In this document: piece by piece, positions 15,849 through 24,084 of the stretch
How the letters are laid out: every line of letters begins with the position of its first letter
How positions within the stretch are numbered: the first letter of the stretch is position 1
Program-made: the position numbers and the translations under genes
Source: Paraburkholderia dioscoreae
GTDB lineage: Bacteria; Pseudomonadota; Gammaproteobacteria; Burkholderiales; Burkholderiaceae
Direction of reading: 5' to 3'
Length of the DNA stretch: 64,000 bases
Assembly (NCBI RefSeq): GCF_902459535.1
Contig: NZ_LR699554.1
Coordinates: 1,984,001 to 2,048,000 of the forward strand
Notes under the pieces: generated by a model
What the model was told of the DNA's origin: nothing
What the model saw: the letters and a program-made list of their open reading frames with translations, nothing else
Databases searched by the model: none

Positions 15849-18113
15849 CTATTGCACGTCCCACCAGCGCGGCAGCAAACGCCGCACTTCGGCCCGCCGA
15901 TACCGGTCATCGATCAGATGCACCACACCCTGGTCCTGCTCCGTGCGGATCACACGCCCTGCCGCCTGCACCACCTTCTGTAGACCGGGATACAGATACA
16001 TGTAGTCGTATCCGTTGCCGAACTTCACTTCCATCGTGCGGCGCATCTGCTCGTTGATCTCGTTCATCTGCGGCAAGCCGAGCGTGGCGATGAACGCGCC
16101 GATCAACTGCTGACCGACCAGGTCGACACCTTCCGAAAACGCACCGCCGAGCACCGCGAAGCCCACGCCCTCGTTCATGGTCCGGAAGCGCGCGAGAAAC
16201 GCGTCGCGCGCGGCTTCGTCCATGCCGGGCTCCTGCGCCCAGACCGGCAAGTCCGGGTGCCGCTCGCGCATCAACGCGACCACGCGCTGCAAGTACTCGA
16301 AGCTGCTCAGAAAGCCCAGATAATTGCCCGGCTGCGTTGCGTATTGCCGGGCGATCAGGTCGACGATCGGAATCAGCGAACGCTCGCGGTCACGCCAACG
16401 CGTCGACACGTTGCCGGCCACGCGCACCTGCAACTGCTCCGCGCGAAACGGCCCTTCCACGTCGAGCCATTGCGTGGCTTCGGGCAACCCCAGCGTATCG
16501 CGATAGAAATGATGCGGGTTGAGCGTGCCGGAGAACATCACCGTAGTGCGCGCGGCCGCGTAGCGCGGCGTGAGAAACGGCGCGGGAATCACGGTGCGCA
16601 CGCAAAGCGCGGCAGTGGTTTTGTCGCGTGGCGCGTAACGATCCGTGGCGAGCGTGATGTCGAAAATCGAATGCTCGCCGAACTGCTCGGCCAGCGCGAC
16701 GAAATGCATGGCGTCGAAGAAGAAGCGCAGCGATGCTTCGTCGATGGAAAGTGGCGCTTCCGCCAGTTGGTCCGTGACGGCGCTGATCAGATTTTGCGCG
16801 GCGGAGAGCAGTTTGCCGGGGATCCCGGCGTAGACCTGATAGCTCGCGGTCTGAGCGCGTTTGAGCGCGTTCCACTCGCGTTGCAGCCGTTCAAGCGGCT
16901 TGCGCAGCGCGGCCGGCGCCGTTTTGCGCGCGAGCCGGAATGCCGTCTGATCGAGCGAGGCGGTGTACATGCGGCGGGCACGATCGAGCAGATTGTGCGC
17001 CTCGTCCACCAGCACGCCCACCCGCCACTGGTTGATCTGCGTGAGCGCGTACAGCATGGCGTTGCTGTCGTAGTAGTAGTTGTAATCGCCGACCACCACG
17101 TCGGCCCAGCGCGCCAGTTCCTGCGCCAGATAGTACGGACAGATGTCGTGCGCAAGCGCTGCTTCGCGCACCGCCGCACGGTCCAGGCGCGGGCCTGCCA
17201 GCGCCGCGCTGCGGGCCGCGTCGAGCCGGTCGTAGAAGCCGCGCGCGAGCGGACAGGACTCGCCGTTGCAGGCTTTGTCCGGATGCTCGCAGGCTTTATC
17301 GCGTGCGACCAGTTCGAGGGTTCTCAACGGCAGGCGCGCGTCGACCCGATGCAGTGTTTCGATCGCATCCAGCGCCAGCGCGCGGCCCGGCGTCTTGGCG
17401 GTCAGAAAGAACACCCGGTCGATCTGGTCCGACGCGCACGCCTTGAGCAACGGAAAAATCGTCGCGAGCGTCTTGCCGATGCCGGTCGGCGCCTGGGCCA
17501 TCAAAGGCTTGCCGTCGCGCGCCGAACGATAGACCGACACCGCCAGTTCGCGCTGGCCGCTGCGAAACTGCCCATGCGGAAACTGCAACGCACTCAGCGC
17601 CGAGTTGCGCGCGGCCCGATGCGCCTCTTCCTGTACGGCCCAATCCAGAAAACGCTCGCATTGCTCGACGAAGAAAATCTCCAGGTCGCGCGCGGTATGC
17701 GTTTGCGTCAACAGCACTTCCTTCTGGGTACCGATATCGAAGTACACCAACGCTACGGTCAACCCGGCAAGCTCGCGCGTGCGGCACAGCAGATGACCAT
17801 AGACGAGCGCTTGCGCCCAATGCAACGTGCGGTGATTGGCGGGCATCCGTTCGAGATCGCCACGATGCGTCTTGACCTCTTCCAGCCGGTTCGCCGCCGG
17901 GTCGTAGCCGTCGGCGCGTCCGCGCACGGTCAGGCTGCGATGCGTGCCCGTCAGCGTGATTTCGGTTTCGTAGCCGCTCGCGCGCCGTCCGGCGACCGTG
18001 ACGTGGCCCGCCATGCCTTCGAGCGAGGTGGGCGCGGGCGTGAAGCGCAGATCCAGATCGCCGCGCCTCGCGGTGAACTCGCACATCGCTCGCACGGCGA
18101 CCACGTAGGTCAT
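15849..18113 (-). CDS. nuclease-helicase of the DinG/XPD (Rad3) family
   Basis: The protein has 754 residues. The N-terminal domain carries PD-(D/E)XK nuclease residues D68, E79-x-K81 and a RecB-like QxxxY at Q101-Y105. The helicase part has Walker A QAPTGIGKT (207-215), four cysteines at 276, 283, 288 and 326 that fit an XPD-type 4Fe-4S cluster, and a VDEAHNLLD box. Motif VI appears as QAAGRVIRTEQD near the end. It is expected to unwind 5'-flapped or bubble DNA and perhaps cut it. Its ATG overlaps the stop of the FAN1-like gene as ATGA, indicating coupled translation, and the pair lies behind a LexA box. It is probably a DNA repair enzyme for damaged forks or crosslinks. Confidence 0.88.
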   Translation of the reverse strand: MTYVVAVRAMCEFTARRGDLDLRFTPAPTSLEGMAGHVTVAGRRASGYETEITLTGTHRSLTVRGRADGYDPAANRLEEVKTHRGDLERMPANHRTLHWAQALVYGHLLCRTRELAGLTVALVYFDIGTQKEVLLTQTHTARDLEIFFVEQCERFLDWAVQEEAHRAARNSALSALQFPHGQFRSGQRELAVSVYRSARDGKPLMAQAPTGIGKTLATIFPLLKACASDQIDRVFFLTAKTPGRALALDAIETLHRVDARLPLRTLELVARDKACEHPDKACNGESCPLARGFYDRLDAARSAALAGPRLDRAAVREAALAHDICPYYLAQELARWADVVVGDYNYYYDSNAMLYALTQINQWRVGVLVDEAHNLLDRARRMYTASLDQTAFRLARKTAPAALRKPLERLQREWNALKRAQTASYQVYAGIPGKLLSAAQNLISAVTDQLAEAPLSIDEASLRFFFDAMHFVALAEQFGEHSIFDITLATDRYAPRDKTTAALCVRTVIPAPFLTPRYAAARTTVMFSGTLNPHHFYRDTLGLPEATQWLDVEGPFRAEQLQVRVAGNVSTRWRDRERSLIPIVDLIARQYATQPGNYLGFLSSFEYLQRVVALMRERHPDLPVWAQEPGMDEAARDAFLARFRTMNEGVGFAVLGGAFSEGVDLVGQQLIGAFIATLGLPQMNEINEQMRRTMEVKFGNGYDYMYLYPGLQKVVQAAGRVIRTEQDQGVVHLIDDRYRRAEVRRLLPRWWDVQ

Positions 18114-20125
18114 GCGGTGGGTTCGGTGGTGGGTTCGGTGGTGGGTTCGGTGGTGGGTTCGGTGGTGGGTTCGGTGGTGGGTTCGGTGGTGGGTTCGGTG
18201 GTGGGTTCGGTGGTGGGTTCGGTGGTGGGTTCGGTGGTGGGTTCGGTGGTGGGTTCGGTGGTGGGTTCGGTGGTGGGTTCGGTGGTGGGTTCCGGTTTGA
18301 CCTCTGCGATGGCATCTACCGCGCCCTCGGTTCCGGCCTCCGTGACGATCGCGCGTCCGACCGCTGCGGCGGCCTCGGCAGCAGCGTCAACCGCGCCGCC
18401 ATTCACGACGAGCACCTCGTCGGCCCAACGCACGTCGAGCACTCGCACCGGCATGCCGTGCTGCGCGCAGTACGCGAGCCAGCGGATCTGGTTGTCCTGC
18501 AAGCGGTCGCCGGGGCCTTTCACTTCGATCAATTCGTAGCGGCGCTCGGCAGGCCAGAAGCGGATCAGATCCGGCAGGCCGGAACAATTGCCTCGTATAT
18601 CGCGCAGCAAGCGCTCGAACCACAGTTTCAGATGCGCGGCCGGCAGACAGTCGAGCGCCAATGCAACGAGTTCCGGCGAGAGCAGCCCCCAGAATACGAA
18701 AGGCGATTGCAGTCCCGCCTTGCTATCCAGATGCCGCCAGATCGTCTCGCGATAAGCTCCGCTGTCGAGTTGCGCAAGACACGCGGCAAACGGCTCCGCG
18801 CGGCGAGCATGAAAATCCGGCGCGTGCAGATCGGCCGGACCGCGCTGGAACGGATGAAAAAACGCGCCCGGCAACGCCGCAAAGACCGGCTCCCAGCACA
18901 GCAGCCCGAACAGCGAATTGATCAGCGCGTTCTCGACGTAATGAACCGGCGCGGCGCCGCACGTCAAATGATCGCGAACGACGTATTCGACCGGCAGCGG
19001 CTCCTTGGGCCGCGGCACCACCAGCGTGCTGCGCTCGACGGGACGCGCCGCGCTCGCCCGTGCGGCCGGCATGCCGCGCTTGCGCAGCAACCGTGCGAGC
19101 ATGCGGGCGATGCGTTGCGCTTCTTCTTCGCTCTCCGGCGCCGCGGCGGCTTGCGAGGCGAGCGCGAACGCATCGTCGAAACGTTCGCTGCGTTCGAGCA
19201 CACGCATGCGCCGATGGCGCGCACCGGGCCACGCGCAGCGCTCATACACGGCGAGCGCGGCCGGCCAGTTCTCCCGACGCTCGCACAGGTGGCCGATACG
19301 AAACAACAGTTTCGCGCGCCGCGTTTCGAGCCAGGCGTTCGAGGTTTCTATTTCACCGACGGCTGCCACCAGTTCGTTGATCGCCTCTGCTTCCGCGTCG
19401 CCGCCGGGTAGCCATTCGAGCGCTTCACGGCACGCGTGCAAGGCGAGATAAACGTCCACGTCCGCACGCGCCTGAAACGCGCGCGACGAAGGCGCGAACG
19501 CCACCTTCTCGTACTGGAACACACCGAGGTCGGCAAGCACGAACTCCGACCACGCCTGCTGCAAATTGCCGAAGAACATCAAACGCAGACGTTCGCACAG
19601 CGGTGCGATGGCAACGTGCAGCACGCAATCCGTTGATTGACCGTACCATGCGCGGAGCGGGCGCGCCGCGACGCCTTCTTCTGCGGGCTCGCCAGGCTCG
19701 CCGACATAAAACGGACGCAGCGTTTCCAGCAGTTCCGGTTTGCGCAAGCTCTTCGTGCCGGGAATCAACGCGACGGCGTCCGCGAAAATTTCCATCAACT
19801 CGGCACGCGTGGTGAGCGCGAACAGATCGTCGAGCGTCAGGGCCGGTTGGGTATCGACCCAGCCGAGCGCGGCGATCGGCGCGGCCGCCTGCAGTGGGCA
19901 GCCGATCTCTTCGTAAGACAGGCGGCTTGCGCGAAATAGCGTGCCTTTACGCATCAGCATGCGAACCAGCAGCGCGCGTGACGCCTGCGGCAACGCGGCG
20001 AAATCGCGCAGAAACGCCTGTTCGTGCGCGTCGAACAGGTCGTCGTAACGCTGCGCGAGCCACGCGAGGGCGCGCTCGAAGTTCAGCAGATAGTAGAGAG
20101 CGTAGGGAGAAGCGGGTGTTGCCAC
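18110..20125 (-). CDS. FAN1-like VRR-NUC structure-specific nuclease
   Basis: The protein has 671 residues with a GTG start. The C-terminal VRR-NUC domain is clear: GLPDL (516-520, D519), IEVKG (E534, K536) and downstream Gln residues, with an upstream glutamate in HYVENALINSLFG. The N-terminal half has the winged-helix/SAP-like and helical-repeat regions of bacterial FAN1 (GTLFRASRLSYEEIG; paired helices at 260-330). FAN1 nucleases cut flaps and unhook interstrand crosslinks. The end is unusual: 14 exact TTEP units (614-669), encoded by a 12-bp minisatellite. It is first gene of a two-gene SOS operon with the helicase gene. The LexA box ends 17 bases before the start codon. Confidence 0.88.
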   Translation of the reverse strand: MATPASPYALYYLLNFERALAWLAQRYDDLFDAHEQAFLRDFAALPQASRALLVRMLMRKGTLFRASRLSYEEIGCPLQAAAPIAALGWVDTQPALTLDDLFALTTRAELMEIFADAVALIPGTKSLRKPELLETLRPFYVGEPGEPAEEGVAARPLRAWYGQSTDCVLHVAIAPLCERLRLMFFGNLQQAWSEFVLADLGVFQYEKVAFAPSSRAFQARADVDVYLALHACREALEWLPGGDAEAEAINELVAAVGEIETSNAWLETRRAKLLFRIGHLCERRENWPAALAVYERCAWPGARHRRMRVLERSERFDDAFALASQAAAAPESEEEAQRIARMLARLLRKRGMPAARASAARPVERSTLVVPRPKEPLPVEYVVRDHLTCGAAPVHYVENALINSLFGLLCWEPVFAALPGAFFHPFQRGPADLHAPDFHARRAEPFAACLAQLDSGAYRETIWRHLDSKAGLQSPFVFWGLLSPELVALALDCLPAAHLKLWFERLLRDIRGNCSGLPDLIRFWPAERRYELIEVKGPGDRLQDNQIRWLAYCAQHGMPVRVLDVRWADEVLVVNGGAVDAAAEAAAAVGRAIVTEAGTEGAVDAIAEVKPEPTTEPTTEPTTEPTTEPTTEPTTEPTTEPTTEPTTEPTTEPTTEPTTEPTTEPTTEPTA
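18115..18292. repeat. 12-bp minisatellite inside FAN1-like gene
   Basis: Fourteen identical copies of GTTCGGTGGTGG occupy 18121-18288 without a mismatch, with partial copies at each edge. On the coding strand they encode TTEP. Because 12 is a multiple of 3, copy-number change alters only tail length and keeps both this frame and the ATGA overlap with the next gene. Lack of any drift between copies suggests recent or ongoing slippage. Confidence 0.95.
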
Positions 20126-20141
20126 GGCACGTTCACGAAAC

Positions 20142-20157
20142 CTGTATGTTTATACAG
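20142..20157. promoter_or_regulatory. LexA (SOS) box
   Basis: CTGTATGTTTATACAG fits the CTGT-N8-ACAG consensus with all eight fixed bases. A TATAAA that could serve as the -10 lies inside it on the minus strand, so LexA would block the promoter of the FAN1-like/helicase operon directly. Confidence 0.85.
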
Positions 20158-20239
20158 TGATGATAGCAAAGTCCGTGGCGATGCAGGCACAGCGCGGCAA
20201 GACGTGGGGGCCGCCCGAATCAGGCGACCCGGAATTTTT

Positions 20240-20827
20240 TTACTCCGCTGCCAGCCACACCACCGTCAACGAACGCACGCCTTGCGCGCCGCGAATCAGC
20301 ACACCCTCGATATCCGCCGTCGCCGAAGGCCCGGTGACGAGCGCCGCATAACGGGCTTCACGGAAATCATCGCGCCGGTATACGTCCTGCAAGCCGTCGA
20401 GCAATTGCGACGGATCGAGCAGCACGACCAGATGCTGCACGATGTACCCCAGCGCGTTGACCACATACTCACGTTCGCTGAACCACACCGAGCCGGTCTC
20501 AGCCACGCCGAAGCGCGCCCGCACCACACCGACCTCGATGTCCTGCAGCGACGCGGGTTCCGTGTCGGCGGTGAGCACGCGCGTGCCCGGCACTTCCGCG
20601 GTTGCCGAAGCGATGGATGCCTCAGCCCCGAACCGCTCGCGAATCAGCCCGCCCACGTCGCTCGCAGCCGTAACTTCGACGCACGTGCCACCCATTGCCT
20701 GCAGCGCCGCCGTAAAACGCGCGTGCAGATCGCCACCCGCCGCATCGAACAGCGGCACGTCGGGCCGTGGTCGCGCCGGCGGCTGCGCCTGCCGCACTTT
20801 CGCCAGAAAAGCTTCACGCGTTGTCAT
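20240..20827 (-). CDS. lutC: lactate utilization protein LutC
   Basis: The protein has 195 residues from MTTREAFLAKVRQ; a start four codons earlier is possible. It is the LUD-domain subunit of the LutABC L-lactate oxidation system: GVVRARFGVAETGSVWFSE and NALGYIVQHLVVLLDPSQLL are typical, and the late LIRGAQGVRSLTVVWL matches the conserved HGPRxL-type end. Its start overlaps the end of lutB by 14 bases, so translation is coupled. It acts in the cytoplasm with LutA and LutB to convert L-lactate to pyruvate. Confidence 0.93.
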   Translation of the reverse strand: MTTREAFLAKVRQAQPPARPRPDVPLFDAAGGDLHARFTAALQAMGGTCVEVTAASDVGGLIRERFGAEASIASATAEVPGTRVLTADTEPASLQDIEVGVVRARFGVAETGSVWFSEREYVVNALGYIVQHLVVLLDPSQLLDGLQDVYRRDDFREARYAALVTGPSATADIEGVLIRGAQGVRSLTVVWLAAE

Positions 20828-22208
20828 GATCGGCTCCACGATTCTTTTTGTACCAGGCGTGGAAGGTCAGTTTTGGCGCCTCCGGCAACTCGCGCTGTTT
20901 GCCCCAGATATTGAGCGGGTTATACAGCACGAAATTCGGCAGCCGCCGCAGCGCGCTGCCCATCGAGGACACCGTCGCGCGATACAAGGTCGGGCTCGCG
21001 AGCAACCGCCCTGCCATCTTCAACACCTCCTGCTTCACGAACGGCACCTCGTGATGCTCCGCAATCACCGTGCGCCATTTGTAGATCTGCTCGTGAATAT
21101 TGATCTTCACCGGACACACGTTCGTGCAACTGCCATTGAGCGTCGATGCAAACGGCAACGCACTGTAGCGCTTCAGATCGAAGGTCGGATTGATGATCGC
21201 GCCGATCGGCCCCGAGTAGGTGCCGCCATACGACAGCCCGCCGCTGCGCCGGTAAACAGGACACGTATTCATGCAGGCGCCGCAGCGAATGCACTTGAGC
21301 GAATACCAGAAGTCCTCCATTGCGAGCCGCTCCGAGCGGCCGTGATCGACGAGAATGAAATGCATCTCCGTGCCTTTGCGCGGCGCACGGAAATGCGACG
21401 TGTATTGCGTGATCGGCGAGCCGAGTGCGCTGCGCGACAACATGCGGATAAACACACCGAGATCCGAGACCTTCGGAATCAGCTTCTCGATACCGATCGA
21501 CGCGATATGCAACGGCGGCACATTCGCCGACAGATCCGCATTGCCTTCGTTAGTACACACTACGACCGTGCCCGTCTCCGCCACCGCGAAATTGCAACCG
21601 GTCATGCCGGCCGTTTTCTCGCGCACGAAGTACGGCCGCGTGTTCATCCGCTGGCTTTCCGCCAGGTAATGAATATCGCTGTTCTTCGGATCGGTGCCGA
21701 TAGTGCGGCCGAACAGTTCGGCAACGTCGGCCCGCAGTTTGTGGACCGCGGGCACCACCATGTGGCTCGGATCCTGATGGTCGAGTTGCTGGATACGTTC
21801 GCCCAGATCCGTTTCCATCACCGTAATGCCGCGCGGTTCGAGATACTCGCGCATCTTGCATTCGTCGGTCAGCATCGACTTGCTTTTGACGAGCGTGGTC
21901 ATGCCGCGCTCCGACATGAGCTGGTGCACGAGCGCGTTGTGCTCTTCGGCGGTGGCGGCCCAATGCACCGTGACGCCGTTCGCCTCGGCGGCCGCCGCGA
22001 ACTGTTCCAGATACGTGGACAGATTCGACAGCGTGTGTTCCTTGATGCCCGAGGCCAGCTCGCGCATCGTCTCCCACTCGGCAATGCCGTGCGCCTGCAC
22101 ATCGCGCTTCTCGCGCAGATCCCACAGGCGCTTGTCGTGAAACGCGACATGCTCTGTCTTGCTGATGAAAGCGCCCGCGGCTTTCGCGTGATCGATGCGG
22201 TTGCTCAT
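20814..22208 (-). CDS. lutB: lactate utilization iron-sulfur protein LutB
   Basis: The protein has 464 residues from MSNRIDHAKAAGAF. The upstream in-frame extension would run inside lutA and is unlikely. It has a LUD domain and two ferredoxin-like cysteine clusters, IRCGACMNTCPVYRRSGG and NGSCTNVCPVKIN, for 4Fe-4S centres, followed by a C-terminal Lut-specific tail (LTFHAWYKKNRG). It is the electron-transfer subunit of LutABC. Its ATG overlaps the lutA stop as ATGA and its 3' end overlaps lutC, so the three genes are tightly coupled. Confidence 0.94.
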   Translation of the reverse strand: MSNRIDHAKAAGAFISKTEHVAFHDKRLWDLREKRDVQAHGIAEWETMRELASGIKEHTLSNLSTYLEQFAAAAEANGVTVHWAATAEEHNALVHQLMSERGMTTLVKSKSMLTDECKMREYLEPRGITVMETDLGERIQQLDHQDPSHMVVPAVHKLRADVAELFGRTIGTDPKNSDIHYLAESQRMNTRPYFVREKTAGMTGCNFAVAETGTVVVCTNEGNADLSANVPPLHIASIGIEKLIPKVSDLGVFIRMLSRSALGSPITQYTSHFRAPRKGTEMHFILVDHGRSERLAMEDFWYSLKCIRCGACMNTCPVYRRSGGLSYGGTYSGPIGAIINPTFDLKRYSALPFASTLNGSCTNVCPVKINIHEQIYKWRTVIAEHHEVPFVKQEVLKMAGRLLASPTLYRATVSSMGSALRRLPNFVLYNPLNIWGKQRELPEAPKLTFHAWYKKNRGADHDNA

Positions 22209-22948
22209 GCGCGTGCTCCGTTGAGAACCTGCGCGATATGGATGAAGCGCGCGTCGGCTTTCATGCGTTCCGCGCAGCCTTGCTGATGCATCAGGCACGA
22301 CATGTCGCCCGATACGATGTACTCGGCGCCCGCGTTCAGGTGATCGCGCACCTTGTCCTGGCCCATGCGCACCGAGACCGGCTCCTCTGTGACAGAGAAC
22401 GTGCCGCCGAAACCGCAGCATTCGTCGGGCCGCGCCGGTTTGACGAACTCAATGCCCTTCACGCCTTCGAGCAACGTGCGCGGCTTCGAAAACGGCGTGC
22501 CGGCCACTTCCGAAATCGATGCTTCCTTCAGATGCCGCAATGCGCTGCAACTGTTGTGCAAGCCCACGCGGTGCGGAAACTCGGCCCACGGAAATTCACG
22601 CGCGCCGACCACGTCGTGCAGAAACTCGACGAGTTCGTAGGCGTTCGCGCGGACCTTCTTCACTTCGTCGGTCTGCTCCAGCGCGGTGAGATGCTCGCGC
22701 ACGTGGTGAATGCAACTCGCCGACGGCCCGACGATGTAGTCGTAGCCGGCAAAGTTGCGCGCGAACACACGCTCGGTGCCGGCTGCCTCGGCATGCGCGC
22801 CGCTGTTGGCCATTGGCTGGCCGCAGCAGGTTTGCTCCTGCGGATAGTCGACCTCGATGCCGAAGCGTTCGAGCAATTCGAGCGTGGCGATCCCCACTTC
22901 GGGATAAAACGCGTCGATGAAGCACGGGATAAACAGGGCGACTTTCAT
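22205..22948 (-). CDS. lutA: lactate utilization protein LutA
   Basis: The protein has 247 residues starting MKVALFIPCFIDAFYPEVG. It carries two CCG-domain cysteine motifs, QTCCGQPMANSG and DECCGFGGTFSV, as in glycolate oxidase GlcF-type and LutA proteins, plus single cysteines in NSCSALRHL. It is the first structural gene of the lactate operon, 200 bases downstream of the regulator gene and behind a TTGGTCTGACCAA operator. No lactate permease gene lies in the window. Confidence 0.94.
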   Translation of the reverse strand: MKVALFIPCFIDAFYPEVGIATLELLERFGIEVDYPQEQTCCGQPMANSGAHAEAAGTERVFARNFAGYDYIVGPSASCIHHVREHLTALEQTDEVKKVRANAYELVEFLHDVVGAREFPWAEFPHRVGLHNSCSALRHLKEASISEVAGTPFSKPRTLLEGVKGIEFVKPARPDECCGFGGTFSVTEEPVSVRMGQDKVRDHLNAGAEYIVSGDMSCLMHQQGCAERMKADARFIHIAQVLNGARA

Positions 22949-23094
22949 AAGCTCATTGGGGAAAAAGCGGCAGTCGGCGATTCACCTACTCTACTGCGGA
23001 ATGGCGGCGGTGAACCAGTGCGTTATTGCGGCGGCCAGCATGCAAGCGGGATGGAGCAACGAGGAATTCCGGCGCCCCAGTAAGACTGGTATGG

Positions 23095-23107
23095 TTGGTC
23101 TGACCAA
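23095..23107. promoter_or_regulatory. LldR/FadR-type operator before lutABC
   Basis: TTGGTCTGACCAA is a perfect 6-1-6 palindrome fitting the TnGTnnnACnA core used by LldR, PdhR and GlcC regulators. It lies 147 bases upstream of lutA, next to the GntR-family regulator gene. A similar half-site, CTGGTATGG, lies just before it. Confidence 0.75.
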
Positions 23108-23147
23108 GAATATAAGGAAGTTGCGGCAAGGTGTCAATCGCGGGTAT

Positions 23148-23894
23148 TTACGAAACCGTACTCGACGAAGGCCTGGCCGCGTCTTCCTTGTACATCTCGC
23201 GCACATAGGTCAAATGCCGCTCGGCGGCCTTGCGTGCCTTTTGCGCGTCGCGCGACATCACGGCGTCGTAAATGGCCTGGTGCTGGCCCATCAACTGCTT
23301 TTCCATCGCGTCGTCGTAATCGATCAAACGATGGTACTGGCGCATACCCTCGCGAATCAGCGTATGGATGCCGTGCATCACATGCGCGAGCGCAATGTTG
23401 TGCGTGGAGTCCGCGATCGCGAGGTGGAACGCGGCGTCCAGTTCGGCGAGGTTCACACGGTCCTGCGACTGCGAGCCGGCTTTCAATGCCTCGAACGCCG
23501 CGCTGATCTTCTTCAGGTCTGCGGCCGTGGCGCGCTGCGCGGCATAGACCGTCGAAATCGATTCGAGCCCCTGGCGCAGTTCCAGAATATCGGCACTGGT
23601 GCGCGGGTTTTGCAGCAGCAACTCCGCAAGCGGCTTGGAGATGATCGGCGCCGTGACATCGACCACCGTAAAACCGCCCCGCCCCGAGGTTTCAATATAG
23701 CCGTCCGCTTCCAGCCTGATCAGCGCTTCGCGCAGCGAAGGCCGCGACACGCCGAGCTGCGTGGCCAGATCGCGTTCGGCCGGCAGCCGGTCGCCGGGCA
23801 TCAGCGTGCCGTCCGAAATCAGTTGCTTGATCTGGTCGGACACCACGTCGGACAGCCGTTTGCGCGTGAAGGACTGGATCGGGTGAAATGGCAT
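23148..23894 (-). CDS. lldR: FadR-subfamily GntR regulator of lactate use
   Basis: The protein has 248 residues. The N-terminal winged helix has the GntR pattern LISDGTLMPGDRLPAERDLATQLGVSRPSLREALIRLEADG, written here across residues about 27-68 (longer than one motif). An FCD ligand-binding domain follows with the metal-site residues DAAFHLAIADSTHN, GQHQAIYDAVMSRD and ERHLTYVREM. Its place ahead of lutABC and the matching operator point to an LldR/LutR-type repressor released by L-lactate. The symbol is by function and position, not by experiment. Confidence 0.85.
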   Translation of the reverse strand: MPFHPIQSFTRKRLSDVVSDQIKQLISDGTLMPGDRLPAERDLATQLGVSRPSLREALIRLEADGYIETSGRGGFTVVDVTAPIISKPLAELLLQNPRTSADILELRQGLESISTVYAAQRATAADLKKISAAFEALKAGSQSQDRVNLAELDAAFHLAIADSTHNIALAHVMHGIHTLIREGMRQYHRLIDYDDAMEKQLMGQHQAIYDAVMSRDAQKARKAAERHLTYVREMYKEDAARPSSSTVS

Positions 23895-24084
23895 GGGCAG
23901 CGGTGAAAAAAAGCCGGTTGATAAAGCGGATTTTCAGGTAGCGGAGAGGCGCCTGAGCGCGGTTCGACGCGACTCTGAAGCACCGCGCGACGTCGAACGA
24001 ATTATACCGTTCAACGGCTCAAGCCCGACCCGGTTGCAAGACGCGGCACCCGCTTTCGGACCGCCCGGCGCGCTCTTCTGAACC

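Noticed and set aside
18115..18292. Possible CRISPR array
   Set aside because: Units are directly adjacent with no spacers, so it is a minisatellite.
16257..18539. Long rightward frame with a VVGS repeat opposite the helicase and nuclease genes
   Set aside because: It is the reverse-strand shadow of two well-supported genes and of the 12-bp repeat; no ribosome site or family features.
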